From positions 1-6,798 of the forward strand of contig JAUPVU010000077.1 of the NCBI GenBank assembly GCA_030916925.1: a stretch of 6,798 nt of DNA, read 5' to 3'. Positions 5,206 through 6,798 of this stretch are shown one piece after another. The notes under the pieces were generated by a model, which saw only the letters and a list, made by a program, of their open reading frames with translations, did no database searches and was not told where the DNA came from. Source of the DNA: Patescibacteria group bacterium. GTDB lineage: Bacteria; Patescibacteriota; WWE3; 2-01-FULL-39-13. Numbering within the stretch: the first letter of the stretch is position 1; every line of letters starts with the position of its first letter. The position numbers were made by a program, and so were the translations under genes.

Positions 5206-6798
5206 ATGAATAATAGCTATCATTTTGACATAAATCAAAATAAAAATCAGACTATACCGCTAATCTACAAGCTGGCCAAAATGGAAAATGCTGATGATAA
5301 AGACATCCAGACAGCATTTAGGCAGTTTCCAAAGGGAGATAATGGAATTTTTAAAAAAAGCGATCTGACCGTATCGCTAATTGAATTTTTAAAAACAAGC
5401 CAACTTACTTTAACGCCACACGAGCTTAAGACATTGAGACAAAATCTAAAATCTAAAGAAGTAAGATCTATATCAGGAGTAACTCCAGTTACCGTTCTTA
5501 CGAAACCATTTCCATGTCCTGGAAAATGTATTTTTTGTCCAAACGATGTTCGGATGCCAAAAAGCTATTTATCAGATGAACCCGGAGCACAAAGAGCAAC
5601 TAGAAATAGATTCGACCCGTATGCACAAACTTTTAATAGACTCGTTGCATATAAAGCACTCGGTCACTCAACTGACAAAATAGAACTAATTATTCTTGGC
5701 GGAACCTGGACATCATACCCTGAACCCTATCAAATATGGTTTGTTAAAAGATGCTTTGACGCCATGAATGATTTCGATACTTTTACGTTACCAAATCCAA
5801 TTGAAACCAAAATGGACATTCCGTTCGAGGATAAATTATTAGAAGAAGTCGACGGTACTGAACTCAATAAAACTTATAATCAGATCGTTTCAATGGCGAT
5901 ACTTCCAAAAAAATCACAATCAGAAACTGAACATGCAACGTGGGACGAATTATTTAATGTCCATTCACAAAATGAATCATCAGAAACTCGATGTATTGGA
6001 CTTGTGATTGAGACAAGGCCCGATGAAATAACGGAAACCGAAGTTATTCGGATTCGAAAACTTGGAGCGACCAAAGTACAAATTGGTTTTCAGAGCTTAG
6101 ATGATGAGGTATTGGCACTTAATAAGAGAGGACATGATTCTTCTGTTACTGCAAATGCAGTCGGCATTCTTCGGCGGGCAGGATTTAAAATTCACGCTCA
6201 CTGGATGCCAAATCTATATGGTTCTACCCCAGAAAAGGATATTGAAGATTATAGGAAAATCTTCAGCGATCCTAGATTTAAGCCTGATGAAATAAAAATT
6301 TATCCATGTTCATTGATTGCCAGCGCTGAACTTATGCAATATTACAAAAAAGGTCTTTGGAAGCCTTATACTCATGATGAACTCACACATGTTCTCGAAG
6401 AAGCATATAAATTAACACCACTTTACTGCAGAATTACTCGAATGATTAGAGACATAGGATCACAAGATATTGTTGTTGGAAATAAAAAAACTAATCTTCG
6501 TCAAACAGTTGAAATAAATATTAAAAATCAAAAAGCTGATATTCAAGAAATTAGATATAGAGAAATTCGCGGTAAAAAAGTTGCCCTTGAGGATCTAAAA
6601 TTAAAAGTTGCCGAATACGACACATCAGTTTCTACTGAAAAGTTTTTACAATTCGTTACAAACGAAAATCAAATCGCAGGATTTTTACGCTTATCTTTAC
6701 CTAATCAAGATTCACCACATTTTATTGAGGAATTGGATGGAGCAGCGATTATTCGTGAAATTCATATTTATGGAGAAAGTTTAAATATTGGGGAAAAG
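5206..6798 (+). CDS. elp3: Elp3 radical SAM tRNA U34 carboxymethyltransferase (3' end outside window)
   Basis: Elp3 joins an acetyl-CoA-derived carboxymethyl group to C5 of wobble uridine in tRNA, using a radical SAM 4Fe-4S centre and a C-terminal GNAT-type domain. In bacteria and archaea it works without the other Elongator subunits. The 531 codons seen include SGVTPVTVLTKPFPCPG, the cluster cysteines Cys104, Cys108 and Cys111 (CX3CX2C), PKSYLSDEPGAQRA, FDPYAQTFNRL, LGGTW, IETRPD (268-273), QIGFQSLDD, HWMPNLYGS, KIYPCS, RDIG and NLRQ. GFLRLSLP and IIREIHIYGES begin the acetyltransferase domain, which is cut by the window edge. Compared with relatives, residues about 191-245 look like an acidic, polar insertion. 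ATG 5206 is preferred over ATG 5281: the N-terminal region still resembles Elp3 (IPLIYKL..DKDIQTAFRQF), and a TATAAT promoter lies just upstream. It abuts the divergent methyltransferase start. Confidence 0.93.
   Translation, partial: MNNSYHFDINQNKNQTIPLIYKLAKMENADDKDIQTAFRQFPKGDNGIFKKSDLTVSLIEFLKTSQLTLTPHELKTLRQNLKSKEVRSISGVTPVTVLTKPFPCPGKCIFCPNDVRMPKSYLSDEPGAQRATRNRFDPYAQTFNRLVAYKALGHSTDKIELIILGGTWTSYPEPYQIWFVKRCFDAMNDFDTFTLPNPIETKMDIPFEDKLLEEVDGTELNKTYNQIVSMAILPKKSQSETEHATWDELFNVHSQNESSETRCIGLVIETRPDEITETEVIRIRKLGATKVQIGFQSLDDEVLALNKRGHDSSVTANAVGILRRAGFKIHAHWMPNLYGSTPEKDIEDYRKIFSDPRFKPDEIKIYPCSLIASAELMQYYKKGLWKPYTHDELTHVLEEAYKLTPLYCRITRMIRDIGSQDIVVGNKKTNLRQTVEINIKNQKADIQEIRYREIRGKKVALEDLKLKVAEYDTSVSTEKFLQFVTNENQIAGFLRLSLPNQDSPHFIEELDGAAIIREIHIYGESLNIGEK
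5251..5279 (-). promoter_or_regulatory. Methyltransferase promoter inside elp3 coding region
   Basis: On the minus strand, TTGGCC (5279-5274) and TATAGT (5256-5251) are separated by 17 bases, matching four of six and five of six consensus positions. The predicted start of transcription is near 5244, about 39 bases before the ATG at 5205. The element lies within codons 16-25 of elp3. Confidence 0.42.

Noticed and set aside
5225..5230. Perfect TTGACA as a -35 for elp3 starting at ATG 5281
   Set aside because: No acceptable -10 lies 16-18 bases downstream, and the Elp3-like N-terminal residues encoded before 5281 would be lost. The upstream TTGTAG-17-TATAAT fits better.
5206..5238. Longer methyltransferase start at TTG 5238 or ATG 5223
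   Set aside because: The extra residues (MIYVKMIAIIH) resemble nothing in the family and would overlap elp3. Similarity to related methyltransferases begins at the ATG at 5205.
5880..6295. Short open frames on both strands within elp3 (5880-6074 minus, 6101-6295 plus)
   Set aside because: Both lie inside the conserved radical SAM coding region and have no independent support.
1..6798. CRISPR arrays, insertion sequences, tRNA or rRNA genes, and riboswitches
   Set aside because: I saw no spaced direct repeats, transposase motifs or terminal inverted repeats, and no gap large enough for an RNA gene; the longest intergenic stretch is 71 bases.

Overview
The window is an AT-rich, gene-dense bacterial segment. 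Essentially every base is coding or lies in a short divergent promoter gap, and no non-coding stretch exceeds about 70 bases. The gene content suggests a Candidate Phyla Radiation (Patescibacteria) genome, perhaps Microgenomates. It combines bacterial LemA, HtpX and GatCA with archaeal-type enzymes: a bare Elp3 radical SAM protein, an archaeal-style thymidylate synthase fusion, and a Trm9-like methyltransferase. No clear Shine-Dalgarno sequence precedes any start. TGA ends gatC exactly where the family normally ends, so UGA appears to be a stop and the code standard. The lineage assignment is inference from recalled family patterns, not from a search.

Layout. (1) Bases 1-2040, minus strand: a compact run lemA - htpX - gatC - gatA with gaps of 12 nt, 2 nt and an ATGA overlap. 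The 3' part of gatA lies outside the window. It joins a membrane protein and a membrane zinc protease (envelope quality control) to subunits of the Asp-tRNA(Asn)/Glu-tRNA(Gln) amidotransferase. (2) Bases 2112-2228, plus strand: a 38-residue single-span membrane microprotein, diverging from lemA across a 71-bp promoter gap. Its stop codon overlaps that of the next gene. (3) Bases 2225-3772, minus strand: a 515-residue fusion of an MtrA-like domain, a thymidylate synthase catalytic domain and a DUF4346-like tail. (4) Bases 3824-4504, plus strand: an unrecognised soluble 226-residue protein, probably from a leaderless transcript, whose stop overlaps that of the following convergent gene. (5) Bases 4501-5205, minus strand: a Trm9/ALKBH8-like SAM methyltransferase. 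(6) Bases 5206-6798, plus strand: Elp3, running off the window inside its C-terminal acetyltransferase domain.

The most interesting unit is the pair in (5) and (6). Elp3 makes 5-carboxymethyl-uridine at tRNA wobble position 34, and Trm9 methylates that carboxyl group to give mcm5U. Here the two genes are head to head with start codons abutting in one CATATG hexamer, and each appears to carry the other's promoter inside its first codons. This suggests a compact bacterial route to mcm5U, in place of the usual MnmE/MnmG chemistry. The thymidylate synthase fusion and the two small unknown proteins are the other points worth a second look.
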